From: Caprimulgus europaeus
Lineage: Eukaryota > Chordata > Aves > Caprimulgiformes > Caprimulgidae
Length of the DNA stretch: 64,000 nt
NCBI GenBank assembly: GCA_907165065.1
Contig: OU015538.1
Location: forward strand, 18,243,165 to 18,307,164
Direction of reading: 5' to 3'
Shown here piece by piece: positions 52,501-64,000 of this stretch (positions are counted from its first letter, which is position 1; the number at the start of each line of letters is the position of its first letter). The notes under the pieces were generated by a model, which had not been told where the DNA came from, made no database searches, and saw nothing but the letters and a program-made list of their open reading frames with translations. The position numbers were made by a program, and so were the translations under genes.

Positions 52501-53216
52501 TAATGTACAGGTACAAAAAAACCTTTCAGAATTGACATGTTTATTTATAAAAGTCTTTAACTTGTCGTAGGAGCTAAAAGTGGTGCTACCACTTGGAGTC
52601 CCCTTTCTGCCCTGTTCATTAGCCCTTTCAGATCGTCATCTCCAAAGGTATTTTAGAATACACTCCATCTGCCCCACTAGCAGATATGGGTATTTGTGGT
52701 CATTATCACCAGCAAACATTCTCTGATCTCCCAGCAGCTGCATTGTCTATTTCTGCTTTCCACATCATCTTATTCAATATCTTGCCTTCACCTTGAGCCT
52801 TTGTGGGCCCCAACTCTCCTCCCCACATCTTCAAGGGTCAAGAAGGTCCAGCTCCAGCTGTGCTGTCCCTGACAGCTGCCTTTCTGCCTCCACACTGAGG
52901 GAGGCAATATATCACAGTGCCCCATGCCTCTTCTCTTGCTTATGAAGCGGTTCCAAGTCATTGCCAAGTCATTAGGCAAATGACTGGATTTTGAACGCCC
53001 TGTAGGAATTCAGTGGGAGCTCCCGCTTCACACAAAAGCGAGACACAGCTAAGCAGCTGCTTACCACAAAGCTGCAGCTCCTGCTCCCGCCAGGTGACAG
53101 GGACAGTTATTTGGTGCGGCCAACAGCAGGTCCTTGCAGCAGAGCCCAGGAGCTCTGTGGAGCCTGGGCTCAGAGCCAGCCCACATCGGCCAAGAGGCTG
53201 TTCTTTAAGGGTCACA

Positions 53217-53276
53217 GAGCTCCAGAACCTCTTTTAGATAACCTGGGAGTTCCAGGACCCCCTTTAGACAAGTCTG
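53217..53276. repeat. degenerate two-copy tandem repeat, period 30
   Basis: GAGCTCCAGAACCTCTTTTA at 53217 is followed 30 bp later by GAGTTCCAGGACCCCCTTTA at 53247. Twenty of the first 25 positions agree and the remainder is diverged. It sits at the right end of a GC-richer patch. Confidence 0.6.
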
Positions 53277-54440
53277 AAGCTCAGATCTCACTAGGGTAAG
53301 ATGCACAGTGTTTCTGTGTCAGGACCTGCTTCTGGCTCCCACACTGTTCAACTCTATGCCCACCATTCTTCCCTCTCTACTTCAAGCATTTTATGGCTCC
53401 AGCTTCTTCATGCCCTTACAATTTCCAAACCTTATGGCATGCATTTTACCTCCACAGCCTATCATGCTCCCTAGTGATTCAAACCAGCACTGTTGAGTGC
53501 TATATTGATATGCTTTATATACACCGTTATGGATTTCCAAAGAAATAAGTATGCAGGTACCAAAACCTGCTGGTAAGGCAGGGATGTCTTACATACCTTT
53601 ACTGTGACAGAGAGAGAGCAGTTCTTCAATCCACATTTCATTATTTTATCCTTTGCAGAATAGCATAAGCTTGAGATTAATTTATTCACTTATATTAATA
53701 CATTAATTTTGTATTCTAAAGTCTTCTGGTAAGGGCTGGAGTATGAGAAATATCTTTCAGTTGTAATTGCTGGTTACTTTGAGCATAATTTTAGGCATGT
53801 CTTCTAGCAAACTACATAGCTTAAAACAGAATAGTAATTTGGGCTGTAAATATACCAACACTGGTGTTAATGCTTTACAGCATTGCTGGTTTTTCATTTT
53901 CATTGCAAAATTAGAAAAGTGACCATTTCTCACCAAGAGCTAAGCCAGTAGTTTGATTATTTTCTGCATGGCTAATATGATTTCAATTGTTTCAATTATA
54001 TTTGTTCAGGCATGAAATGCATTGTAGATCATTCAGCTAATTAAGAAGGGATGTACTTTTCTTTATATCAGCTGTCCAGCAAGGTAAGTCTAAGCCAGCA
54101 GTAAATGGACAGTGTTAAGCAAAAGTTGAAGCACATAGCTGTACAATGAAATTTCTTTTACAGCCCTACTGCAACAACACGGTTGCAACCTGCAACCACA
54201 CCTGTGAGGCGTATGGCTGTGCACATGTGATGGGAATTTAGACATTTTTAAAAGGAGGGAGAGAATTTTTAGAAATGTATGTCTGAAAACATAAGAAAAA
54301 GTATTTGAATACATTTAACAACCTAGTTTGCAAGACCTCAGGACTTGTTTCCCACTAGAAATACGGCAATAAAGTGTGGGGTTTGAGTTGTTCTGTTATT
54401 ACCCTAAGCAGCAGCAGCACTGATGCTGTATTTACATTGT

Positions 54441-54834
54441 TGTCCTGCCTTTGGCTGGGACAGAGTTAGTTTTCTTCTTAGTAGCTAGAATAGCACTAAG
54501 TTTGGATTTAGTATGAAAAGAATGTTGATAATATACTGATGTTTTTAATTGTTGCTAAGAAATCAAGGACCTTTCAATTTCCCATGCTTTGCTAGTGTGT
54601 CAGTGCACAAGAAGCTGGAAGGGAGCACAGCCAGAGCAGTGGATCCAAGTTAGCCAATGGGATATTCCATATCACGCAATGTCATGCTCAGTGTATAGAT
54701 GAGGGTTGGCTGGGAAGGTCATGCTGTCTTCCAGGATTAGAGTTTTGGGTTTTTCTCTCCTCCAGGATTGCCAACCAGGAGTGGTCTGAGCGCTGGTCAG
54801 CAGGTGGTGAGCAATTGCACTGAGCAAAATTGCA
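54441..54834 (+). mobile_element. endogenous retrovirus LTR fragment (ERVL-like), plus orientation
   Basis: The left edge starts with TGTCCTGCC followed by a TTGGCTGGGACAGAGTTA block, the typical 5' start of an LTR family widespread in neoavian birds. Further family landmarks follow in order: the TTTAGTATGA...ATGTTGATAA segment, a CACAAGAAGCTGG block, GGGATATTCCATA near 54660, a decayed TATA-like GTGTATAGAT at 54691 and a GGTGGTGAGCAATTGCA block near 54807-54823. The 3' part with the polyadenylation region and terminal CA is missing, and no internal viral sequence follows, so this is a 3'-truncated LTR, probably once a solo LTR. Assignment to the ERVL class is from memory and less certain than its being an LTR. 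Confidence 0.85.
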
Positions 54835-57557
54835 AGATCAGTTGCACAGGCATTGATCAACACTATATAATTGCTACAGCAGCATGACCAAACAGAATTA
54901 TTGTCACATGTGCTTTCACATTTAACACACAACACCTCGTTCAGTCCACTAAATACAGAAAAATACTGAGTTTAGAAAACAATAATCATTAAAGAGATAA
55001 CTGGCTTATAAATGATGAAAATTTTTTTTGTCCTCAATTTACATGTAATTAATAATGTGTTTTACTAACATAAATTTCAGATGTCTTAATAGTTTAGGAG
55101 ATTTGATGCTTAACTTATTTTATAAATATATACACCGAGTGTATGTTTGCATATTTTCCAGTCGTTAGTTTTTTTAAATGTATGCATCTGCTCAATTTTT
55201 ATAATGTATGCATCTACCAACTGCAAAAATTTACATTTCACATCTTCCCACAGAAATAAGAAGAGTGACCTCTCTGTGCATATAAATATACATGCGTGAA
55301 AACTTAGGACTGGAGAACTAACATTCAAAGGTGGTAGAGTGGGAGTCTTCAGATGGATAATCTGTCACATGTGGCATGCTAAGAACAGCCAAGTGACCCA
55401 CCAACAGGCTCAGAGGTGATTTGTTTGGGATCCCGTGTGTGAGCATCTACTCAACAGAGCATATACTCATACTGCACTCAGGGAGACGAGAAAGCCCACT
55501 GCTATCTGCGTGTCATGGCTCTGGGGCACGGGAATGGCCCCATTCTCTGTCAGCCACCATGGCTGTTGTTATAACGTCACACAGGGAAAAGGTTTCTTTC
55601 CTTCTACACAACCTGGTTGACTGATGATGTGTAACTGAAGGATCTGCGATGTGAAGACTGTGGAGCTTACGACAGTGACCTGTTGGCTGCTGCTGGGAAT
55701 GAGCGAGCGCTGCTGTATCTCCTGGGCAGGACTTCTGTGTCTTCTCTGAGCTGCCTTTGAACCAGCTGGCTGGGGAGCCCTGCTCTGCACCTTGCAATTG
55801 AATACTTGTATGGCTTCTTCACAAATTCCTCTGCTCTTTAATCTTATTTTCAGAATTGCCTGAACTGTTAGAACTAAATCTTTACCAAAATGTCATTCTC
55901 AGGCAGAGCCTAGTATGGAATATTTCAGCCAGGTTGGCTAAAGATTAGCAAAGCTGGGAAAAGATTAACACAGTGTTATAAAGAGTGTTCCAAGTACTCC
56001 TAAAAAAGATAGTGCTGCCAGCCCTGCCGACAAAATCTTCAGTAGATATAAGCACCAATTAAAATTGCTGTAAAATACAGTCCTGAAGATGGTCAGTTTG
56101 ATTAGAAAGATAGCTGCTGTATGAAAGTATTCTAAAAGGTTGTTTATGCATTTTAGTAGATTTTTAGTATAGAATTCAAGGATCATTGCAATGCTGTCTG
56201 TAACCCAGTTTTGAAAGGGTTTTTGACATCCCCTTCTTCAATAAAATAAATCTAACAAGTTTTGTTTAAGACTCTTATACTTTTCAGGATACAATTGAAT
56301 ATATATTCCATCATGGTGAATCTTTAACAAAAAGAGACTGAATTTGTTGTTGACCATACAAAAAATATTCTCTAGAATCTGTTTTATAAAACTAAAAGCA
56401 GGTTTCAAAGGAATTAATTCAAGTACCCAGTTGCTAAAGAGTATATTCCTCAGCCTCTGTTGCAAATTTATACCTGAAACTCTAGGGAATAAAGTGAAAA
56501 AAACTTAGGTATGATGTCTGAATACATGGCAGAGATAACTAAACTGTGGATCTGGTCCTGTAGGTCTACTCTAAGCTTAGAGGGAGCTCATGAGAGTTGT
56601 CTTAATTGATCTAAGTGGGTTATAGATTCCCTTCTAGATGTAGACCCCTCAAACCAATAAATAAATATTTGAAGAAATTTACTATCAACATCTTCATGAA
56701 GCGAAATAGAAAAGAAACTCTAACAGAATCACATCTCAGAGTATGTTAGAAACATTCCCCTCAAGCATTTCAGTTACAGAAAAAGCAGGTACCTGATATT
56801 TGGCCTAAGAGAAGGTCTAATTTAAGGATGTTTCCCTGTACTTCTGAAAGTATCTGTAAAGAAATCTAGTTTCTCCTGCTGATCTGTGTCTGGTTTAGGA
56901 TAGAATTGTCTGGTCTCTGGGGCTGCTAATCTGGCTTGTTTCATGGGCATTAGATTCCTATTAAAGGAAAAACCATACAGCTTCAAGATGAGCTCTCCTG
57001 AGGTCCTAACTACTGAGGAAACCCGAGCAAAGGGATGCTCTTTTGTACTGCTCTTTCACGTCTGAAAGCATTTCTGCTTTAATTCATTCTCTTTACTTCT
57101 GCTGTGCTGAGTATTATTATAGTCTAGTGAGTTCCTGAAAGTGGGAAATGCCAAAGAAACAGGTGTCAGACTTCAAAAGAAGCATTTGTCAAGACTTAAT
57201 GTTCTGAAGCTAAAAGTGACAGCTCAACCTAAATAAGGTCTTCTCAATAGGATTTAAGTTTCCTTAATAAAAAAGTAATAGAAAGTAAAGTGCAAACCCA
57301 GCAGCCTAGAGAGTAGAAGTCTTAGAAAAATGTGCATCATTTGACATGATATCTTGATTTAAAGACTGTTTGTAGTATAGTGCTCAAAGTCCAAGGTTGT
57401 TTATATTTCCCTGATAATTTATGACCTATAAAGGTGGAAATTTGCAGCATGAAGCTGTGTGTGGGTTATTCCTGGGGCTGGTTGGCCTTTGAGTATCTCA
57501 TGGTAAGGGTAGAGTCTAGAATGAGAACACTACAGAAAGAGCAAGAAAGCAGTAGGG

Positions 57558-57572
57558 AAAAAAAAAAAAAAA
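57558..57572. repeat. poly(A) run
   Basis: Fifteen A residues inside a purine-rich stretch. Confidence 0.85.
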
Positions 57573-57921
57573 GTAATACTGTTAACAGGAGACTTCCTGA
57601 GGAACAGAGAAAAGTAGAGGGCTATATGAGCCACGTACACATACATCCTACATGCTGTTTTTCTTGCCTTGTTTATACTATGTGCATAAATAGTTTCAAA
57701 TTTGGAAGTTTATCTGCTTCTCAGTCCATGAGCACTGTATATATTAGTGATAGGAGAAGATGGCCCTTTTATCATTGTATAATTTTCCATGCTCATTGAT
57801 CAAAATAGATATTGAACATCTTTGCTAAAAAGCAGTATTTTCTCCTTGTCTCTTCTTGACTAATTACATGAGTATAAGATCTATGAATGGGAAGTCCAAG
57901 AGCAGCTGTGTGCTCCTCCAT

Positions 57922-57949
57922 TCTTTTTTCTCCAGTCTTTTTTCTCCAG
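57922..57949. repeat. 14-bp tandem repeat, two perfect copies plus a partial
   Basis: TCTTTTTTCTCCAG occurs at 57922-57935 and 57936-57949, followed by a partial third copy (TCTTTTTTT). Each unit ends in CAG after a pyrimidine tract and so looks like a tandem splice acceptor, but nothing downstream supports an exon. Confidence 0.9.
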
Positions 57950-60155
57950 TCTTTTTTTATTATAACAAACCAGTTTGAATATCTATTCCCATCAATCTTT
58001 ATTTGTTAACCTTCAGTAATAGCTCTCTAATGTAGTTAGCTACATGCTTGGTCCTTTCACATAGAGGACAGTTAAATACAGTTACTTCTCTGGTTGTGTT
58101 ACTGATCTTACTGAAGTTTTGGGATAGTGGTTTTTGGTTGTGCTTCTTCATAAGTCGTACTGACATCTATTTCTGCGGTTTTTCAGCCCCACTGTTCCCA
58201 AATCTTTTATCACATTACTGTGTTTGTTTCAAGTTTAATTTTGAAGGATGTACCTGCCTGTATTTCCTTGTAGTACCAGTTAGAAATTCCAGTTAACATA
58301 GTATTAAGTAGGACCACCTCAGAAGAGCGTTGTTGTCCAAGTCTTGCATATAAGTAGGTTGGAGCTAAGGCTTCACTTAACCAAATTGTTTTAGGGAACT
58401 GATCTGTCCACATGGAGGTTGTAGCAAAGGCAGTATTAGCAGCTGTGGGGGCTCAGGAGATATTACTCCTGTTCTCCTTCTCTCCTTGAAGTGAAGATAA
58501 TGGCAGTCATAGTTTCATCTTCTAACAAGCTGATTGCAGATACAGAAAGAGATTTGGATGTTTGCTTTTCACTATTATTAGTTGATGCAGTATTTTATAT
58601 TAGAGCTATCTTCTCTGTCAGCTCCAGCAAACATTGCTTTGTCTGTTGAGACATCCTCTAATTAAAAGGCACTAAGTATGATGGAAACAGTCAAATGAAA
58701 CACGCTCACAGTGTGCATTTTCCCAGTGTATTTGGATTTATCCATCAAACAAATATCTATTAATTATCATGCCTTATCACCAACAATTCAGTAATCAGAT
58801 GTGTGTGCTTGGTTCAGGCTGCAGTCTGTGTGGTTATCAGCATAACAGTTTTTCTAAGGAAAAATAAGATCTGACTCTTGCAGTACTGCTAAGCAATGTC
58901 TGATCTGGTCATCAATGACCCTGCAAAGACTAAAGGCATAGCTGCACATATAGGTGGATCAGAACACTCACATATATTAATAAGGTTATTTGTGGGCTTC
59001 TAGGATGCATATGACTAGTCTTTTGGTTGCATCAGATGCAATGAAAAAAGAGTGGGTCTGTATGTATTTGTGTAACAGAATGCTACATTAAGGAGCCTTT
59101 AAAAATGAGAAGTTATAAATGTAGAATTCCAATGAAATAGTTCCATGCATAATTGCTGCACTATAAATGAACAATAGCATCTCATATTCTACCTTTTTGA
59201 ATACAATTAAGTGTCAGAAGTTGTGTTCTTTGGGCTTGCAAAGATGGAAATTGGATCTAAATTATGGATGTTTTCTACTGACCTATATGTAAAATGATCA
59301 AGAATTACAGAAGTCTCATGCAATAGGCTGCTCTGCATACATATTTAAAGAGAACTTTATGAATATTCAAAAATGATTGTTTCTCACGTTTCAAAGAATG
59401 AAAGAAACATAGTTACTCTGCTATGTATACACAAAGCATTTCTTCCAAGGTCAGAGGGAGAGGTCAGAGCCAAAATGAAAATCACTCCTGGGAGTGATGT
59501 GCCACATGATCTTATCTGTGTTTTGAAAGGTCAGAGTCTATGTGGGACAAATTTAATAAACAGATCCCAGAAGTATTCTGTTCAGTTTCCGAGGAAACAT
59601 TCCAGAGTGCTAGAATTGGGATTTTGCTGCACCAAAATACCAATTGGTGTGAGATGTTTTGTCTTATAATTACAAAGAGGTGGCTCAGCTCCAGCTGAAT
59701 CAATGATTGGTTATGTCCCTTCCTCAAGAATAAAAAGTGTTACCTAGAATGTCTGGAAACTGACATTAGGAATTGTTAAAAGCAGGAGCTTGGATCTGCT
59801 GTCTCCTTTTCTGTACTGAGCTTGACAAAAGGGTGAATGGCACCGATAAGGAGCATTACATCAAGTTAACCACCTGCTGTACAATCAGCAGTTCAAAGTA
59901 CTTTACACCTTTGGAGAGACATTTGATGGGTATTTCTGTTGTATGCAGAAAATAACCTGATAAAAAGCTGAGAATCTCAGGTCCTTTCTGGGGCATTTTC
60001 CTATCAAAATAAGAACCTTAAAACAGGAGAAGGAGGAGCAGCGGTGTAACAAAGGCAGTGTACTTGGGAATATACGTCAGTCTTTAATTTTAAAAATTAT
60101 CTTACTCAATTCTTAATTTTATCTATATTTGTTATTTATAATATTTCTATTTCTT

Positions 60156-60240
60156 TATATTCTTGTATAAGATCTCTTTAAGAAAGATGGTTTTTCATCT
60201 TTGTATCCTCTTTCTTAAAGAGAGCTTATACAAGAATATA
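60156..60240. repeat. near-perfect inverted repeat, 32-bp arms, 21-bp loop
   Basis: The left arm 60156-60187 and right arm 60209-60240 are reverse complements at 31 of 32 positions; the single mismatch is GATC against GCTC. The loop is 60188-60208. One more pair (60155/60241) extends the stem. Beyond it, weaker complementarity returns with an offset: AAATATAAAATTAAGG at 60253-60268 against sequence near 60107-60130. This suggests an older, longer inverted duplication with an indel. No terminal repeats or target duplications of a known transposon were recognised. Confidence 0.95.
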
Positions 60241-60889
60241 ACCAATGTAACTAAATATAAAATTAAGGAGATGACAGTGAAGCATACTGTTCCCAGAAAG
60301 AAAACAAAAGAAAATTGACATTCATTGCAGAAATTAGTAATTATATATACATGCAATCCCACTGACTCTGTAGGCACAGTTTGGACTGTAATTATGTACG
60401 TTGGTTATTGGTGTCAGGACAAAACACTAGGTACTCTGACTACTGGTGCTTGTTTCATTTTTCAGTATATGGCAGTACAATTAAGATGGCATACGTCTGC
60501 GTACAGAATCAAACCTCAGTTTCAGACTGTGTGGATATGGTCGTTGTTTCATTCATGCTGCCTCTACTTCAATATTGATCACGTCACTCATTTCAGTGGA
60601 GTGGGCTGTGATTTAAGCTGGTAAAGGTAAAATCAGCCTTTTTGATTACAGCTGGATACCATTTGCTTTCTATGACATACAGTAATTTTTTTCTATTATA
60701 TTTGCTACTTGCTTCCCTAGCATGGCTTACCACTGGTTTTGCCTTTCTGTTTGCCACAGACTGTTTTTTACCCTACAAGGATTTGGGGGCATATGAGCAA
60801 TAGTGTGTACAAACCTGCGACAATAATAAATGAAAATAAGATAATTGACATTTATGTTTCCTGTCCACATCTGATTAAGCAGAACCGTG

Positions 60890-60990
60890 TTGTAACAAGG
60901 GCCATCCAGCCCAGTGCCTCACCAGCTATCTGTGCAGTATCTAGTACAGATCCTTAGGGGGTGGAAAAATCAGAACAGAGCAAATATAAC
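60890..60990 (+). repeat. possible ancient interspersed-repeat remnant
   Basis: The block GGGCCATCCAGCCCAGTGCCT at 60900 followed by CAGATCCTTAGGGGGTGG at 60948 and an AGAACAGAGCAAA word resembles an old repeat seen in sauropsid genomes, which has a CCATCTAGCCCAGTATCCTG-like core and a similar downstream order. I cannot name the family with confidence. The match is short and diverged. Confidence 0.3.
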
Positions 60991-62227
60991 CTCAGTGAGG
61001 GAGCAGTTGGAGTCTACAGACAATATAGAGCATTACTTCAGAGGAGCAAAGCTTGGGCTTGGAACTGAAACCTAAAGGTAACAACTGAAATTATTTTAGT
61101 GTTGTTCTTTCAGCAGAAACTTCCCAGAGGCCCTGAACACTTTTTATGCCTTCCCCTGTGCCAGAAGCACCAATTCATTCCCACACAGGATTCAAATTCT
61201 GCAGCTGCTCCCTCAATAACTTCCACAATGCAGTTAGTTATTGCTAATACAAAAATCTATAGCACACTGTAAAGTGGAAATATAATACAATACATTTAAT
61301 GGTAGGGTACCTCTGTGAAGGCTTAAGGAAGCCGTACAGGAACAGTTCAAGGTTTGTATGGCAAACTTAAAATTTCCTGATGGCACAATGTCAGCACAAC
61401 TTGCTTTATGACATCTGCTTCCTCCTCACAGAGGGAGCAACCTGAGTTGATGAAGGAAGGGGAAAGGCATAAACGCGGTTTGCATCTGGAAGCCCTGATT
61501 ATTGTGCTCTGCATTGCTCACAATGGGAGAATGCTGCTGCAGGCTCACCTGGTCTCCTGCTCAGCTCCTGCAGCAGGAACATTAGCTAAAGATCACCCTG
61601 AATATGGAAATGGAAAACACAGAACATGTTCTGTATTTTATAGTGATGCCAATTCATAGTGCAAAACCAAGAAGAACTTTTATTTTGGGGGGAAAAAATA
61701 TCTAATTAATATGCATCTCCTGTTGTCACACTGGGCTTTAGAAAAACTTAATATTTTGACATGTAATCGCAAAATAATCACAAAATTATTCTGTTACTTT
61801 TAAAATGTAGCTTGGCTTCATTTATAAGTTAAATATGGGTTGTATTTAGTGGAAATAAAAATTTTGAATTAAGAATCTTGACAGTTTTATGCTTATTGTC
61901 AACCTTTTTTTTTGTTCTTTAATGAGTCCATACATTGTTATATATTGTTCTTCATCTTCCCGTAAGGGAAAAACCAGAAGCAATTATAACTTAATAACAT
62001 TCTCTATGCTAAGGATGTGTGGTGACAGACAATGAAGTCCAATATACCTATCTGATTACAAGTTGCTCTTTAGATGTAGGACAAATAACTACAAGATGGC
62101 AATGTCAAAGCAAGGAACACTTACACAATGAAATATTAATGAAAATACATTGCACTTAGGTCTCAATGACATCTAAATGGGAATCAGTTATCAGATCTTG
62201 AGTGTTTGTAACAAATTTCTACTCTCT

Positions 62228-62243
62228 AAAAAAAAAAAAAAAG
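62228..62243. repeat. poly(A) run
   Basis: Sixteen A residues; no retroelement body recognised upstream. Confidence 0.85.
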
Positions 62244-64000
62244 TCCAATGAACTTTAAAAATGTCAGCCAGCAGGGCTTTCAAATACATAATTTACTATT
62301 TTGTTGGCTTCCTATAAATGGATAATAATAAACTCCTAGCTAAAAGCAAGCTCATAAATGCTGAATCAAAAATGTGAAGAACACCATGAAATGATAAATG
62401 CAGAGCTGTATGGTAATTTTCTTCTAAGTAGGAAATATAACTCTAGTGTTAAAAATGTGAATGGAAATGTTGACATTCTGGTTGTGCAGAGCAGGGTTTT
62501 TGTAGGGAAGAATCTGTGCCGCTATTAGCTTCAACATTACTACAGCAATGCAGTAGCAACGGTGCAGGAATTGCAGCTAAAGTTTGATGGACTTCCATGA
62601 GCAATATATTTTCACAGCAGTCCTCGTTGCACTTGCCTTTTTGATACACTCTCATATTTATTTATTTAAACATATGAAAAATAGACTTTTACATTAATCA
62701 GAGAGCATAATGAAGTAATTTCTCATAGAGAAGTTTTTAATCTTAGTCAAAAATTGACCTATGTGTTATATTTTAAAAAGGCATATATTATTGAATGGTA
62801 TTAATAGAATCTTTAATGTTAAAATACTTTATACCAGCCAGAATTAGATTCTATTTTAATCTAGTATTGTAGGTTAAATGACGATAAAAACTTCTCATTT
62901 TTTGGTTGGATTTTAATAGCACACAGACCACATTTGAAAGGCTCTGTTCTGCTGATCGGTGCTCTTCATGCTACCTGACACTATGGTCTCCTCTTTAGGG
63001 GACACGATCTCCCTTGCTGGGTGTATTCTATCAAGTCAGGGGGTGTGACTTGACCTGCACAGACTAGTGAATGGAACAACACCTGATAAGTGTATCAGGT
63101 CAGAAGACTGCTAAATCTTTCATTTGGATAAATTTGTCTGAGGCTATAAAATACCATTATATGGTCCCCTGCCATAGTGGATTCAGATTGCACACTTGAG
63201 CTGCGACACAGCTAATTCCTCTGCCCAGATTGGAGGGGTTGAGAGCACCCATGCAGGTGGGTGGAAGGAATCCTAGATTTATAACGGAGTGATTTACAGC
63301 CTGATCTCTTCTGGACACAGTTTCAGTACATGGTTTAGGAATTAGCAGTCTGAGCCACACTGTGGAACCTCTATATAGTGTGAATACAATTAGAAGAGAT
63401 TTAGGAATTATTTCTTCAAATGTTTATATTGCATCAAAACAAGAAAAGGAATAAAAGTGAACCATTTGACACAGGAGCATTTAGGTAAATTGCATTTATG
63501 TAGGATAAATCCAGAAACCATAAAACTAATTGATAATTAGATCATATTTTGCAGGTTTATATTAAAAAAAAAAAATAAGTCTTAAAACATAGACATTTAA
63601 TCCTCTATTTAAAAAAAGGACCTACCTTAATTAAAGCAGTTATAACAATGATTTATTTTTATTTCTTTTCTGTTCACATTAAAATCTTTGTTGTAAGAAA
63701 TGAGCTACAGCATGGGATATATTCTTATTCACACTACACAGTGTCATGATAGACCTTATATCAGAAAAATATTTTTTTTTCCTAGTTTAGGGGAATATTC
63801 TTGGAAAAAACCACATAAAAGCCCACCAACTTACTTATCCCAGCTCTTTTTTGTTATTATTCAAGTATCTAGCAGTATGTTTAGGATGGCTGCATAATTC
63901 TATACACACAGAAACTGTAAATTGTTTTACAGACATTTTTTGTATTATCTTTTATATTATGGTAGAGCCTAAAACCTATGTTCAAGATGAGGCCATAGTA

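Larger units (their letters stand above)
44421..54440. other. AT-rich noncoding DNA with candidate splice sites, no gene recognised
   Basis: No known gene or interspersed repeat. It contains several good acceptor-donor pairs on the plus strand (47519-47550, 48491-48544, 50557-50638, 54010-54083) and a strong acceptor at 49055 followed 514 bp later by an AATAAA at 49570. A GC-richer patch lies at about 52990-53300. These are treated as leads only. Confidence 0.55.
54835..64000. other. AT-rich noncoding DNA, no gene recognised
   Basis: No recognisable gene. It contains the inverted repeat at 60156-60240, a T-rich 14-bp tandem repeat at 57922-57949, poly(A) runs at 57558-57572 and 62228-62243, and a possible ancient repeat remnant near 60890-60990. 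Open frames such as plus 57434-57799 and plus 60325-60624 have no family resemblance; the first crosses the poly(A) run, which gives an artificial Lys stretch. Confidence 0.6.

Noticed and set aside
55513-55797. Minus-strand frames of 94 and 73 codons in a GC-richer patch
   Set aside because: Two frames overlap in the same strand and two more on the other strand (55421-55624); no domain or splice support.
57434-57799. 121-codon plus-strand frame
   Set aside because: It runs through a poly(A) tract that supplies a Lys run; no domain or splice context.
60156-60240. MicroRNA precursor interpretation of the hairpin
   Set aside because: The stem is almost perfectly paired, unlike typical animal precursors, and no known mature sequence was recognised; kept only as an inverted repeat.
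60325-60624. 99-codon plus-strand frame
   Set aside because: A second frame (60381-60578) is open within it and no similarity was recognised.
1-64000. CRISPR arrays, operons, rRNA or phage features
   Set aside because: No regularly spaced repeats, no dense coding strand and no ribosomal sequence; the CR1 and LTR content shows vertebrate nuclear DNA.

Overview
The window looks like nuclear DNA of a bird. The evidence is two decayed CR1 LINE fragments (24515-25078 on the minus strand, 27055-27790 on the plus strand) and one LTR piece at 54441-54834. That LTR has the sequence character of a retroviral LTR family common in neoavian genomes, which makes a non-galliform bird more likely than a chicken-like one. 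This part is an inference from remembered repeat families, not from a search. The rest is AT-rich, single-copy-looking sequence with homopolymer runs and short microsatellites, as in a macrochromosomal gene desert or a very long intron.

I found no protein-coding gene, rRNA or tRNA that I can name. The open frames are short (mostly 60-110 codons), often overlap on both strands, and match what AT-rich noncoding DNA gives by chance. The longest are explained by repeats or base composition: 27331-27792 minus is antisense to CR1, 43893-44363 plus lies in a pyrimidine-rich block, and 17831-18244 plus lies in a local CpG-richer patch.

Layout: 1-24514 is unannotated AT-rich DNA with simple repeats, a TG/CA-TA microsatellite near 12.5 kb and a CpG-richer patch near 18 kb. 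24515-27790 is a small LINE cluster holding the two CR1 fragments in opposite orientation; the second carries a perfect 26-bp tandem duplication. 27791-43560 is unannotated, with (TTTA)n, (CAAA)n and a GATC-centred palindrome. 43571-44420 holds an A/C-T/G foldback followed by about 500 bp of pyrimidine-rich sequence. 44421-54440 is unannotated but holds several good splice-site pairs and a possible 3' end near 49.6 kb. 54441-54834 is the LTR. 54835-64000 is unannotated and contains the clearest structural oddity, a near-perfect 32-bp inverted repeat at 60156-60240.

The most testable leads are the 60.2 kb hairpin and two sets of phase-compatible candidate exons, one per strand: minus 29324-29195, 19953-19856, 17725-17660, 12901-12859; plus 43653-43691, 48491-48544, then 49056 or 50557. 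Such chains turn up on both strands with no recognisable protein, so chance is the leading explanation and RNA-seq would decide. I see no evidence of an undescribed system beyond these.
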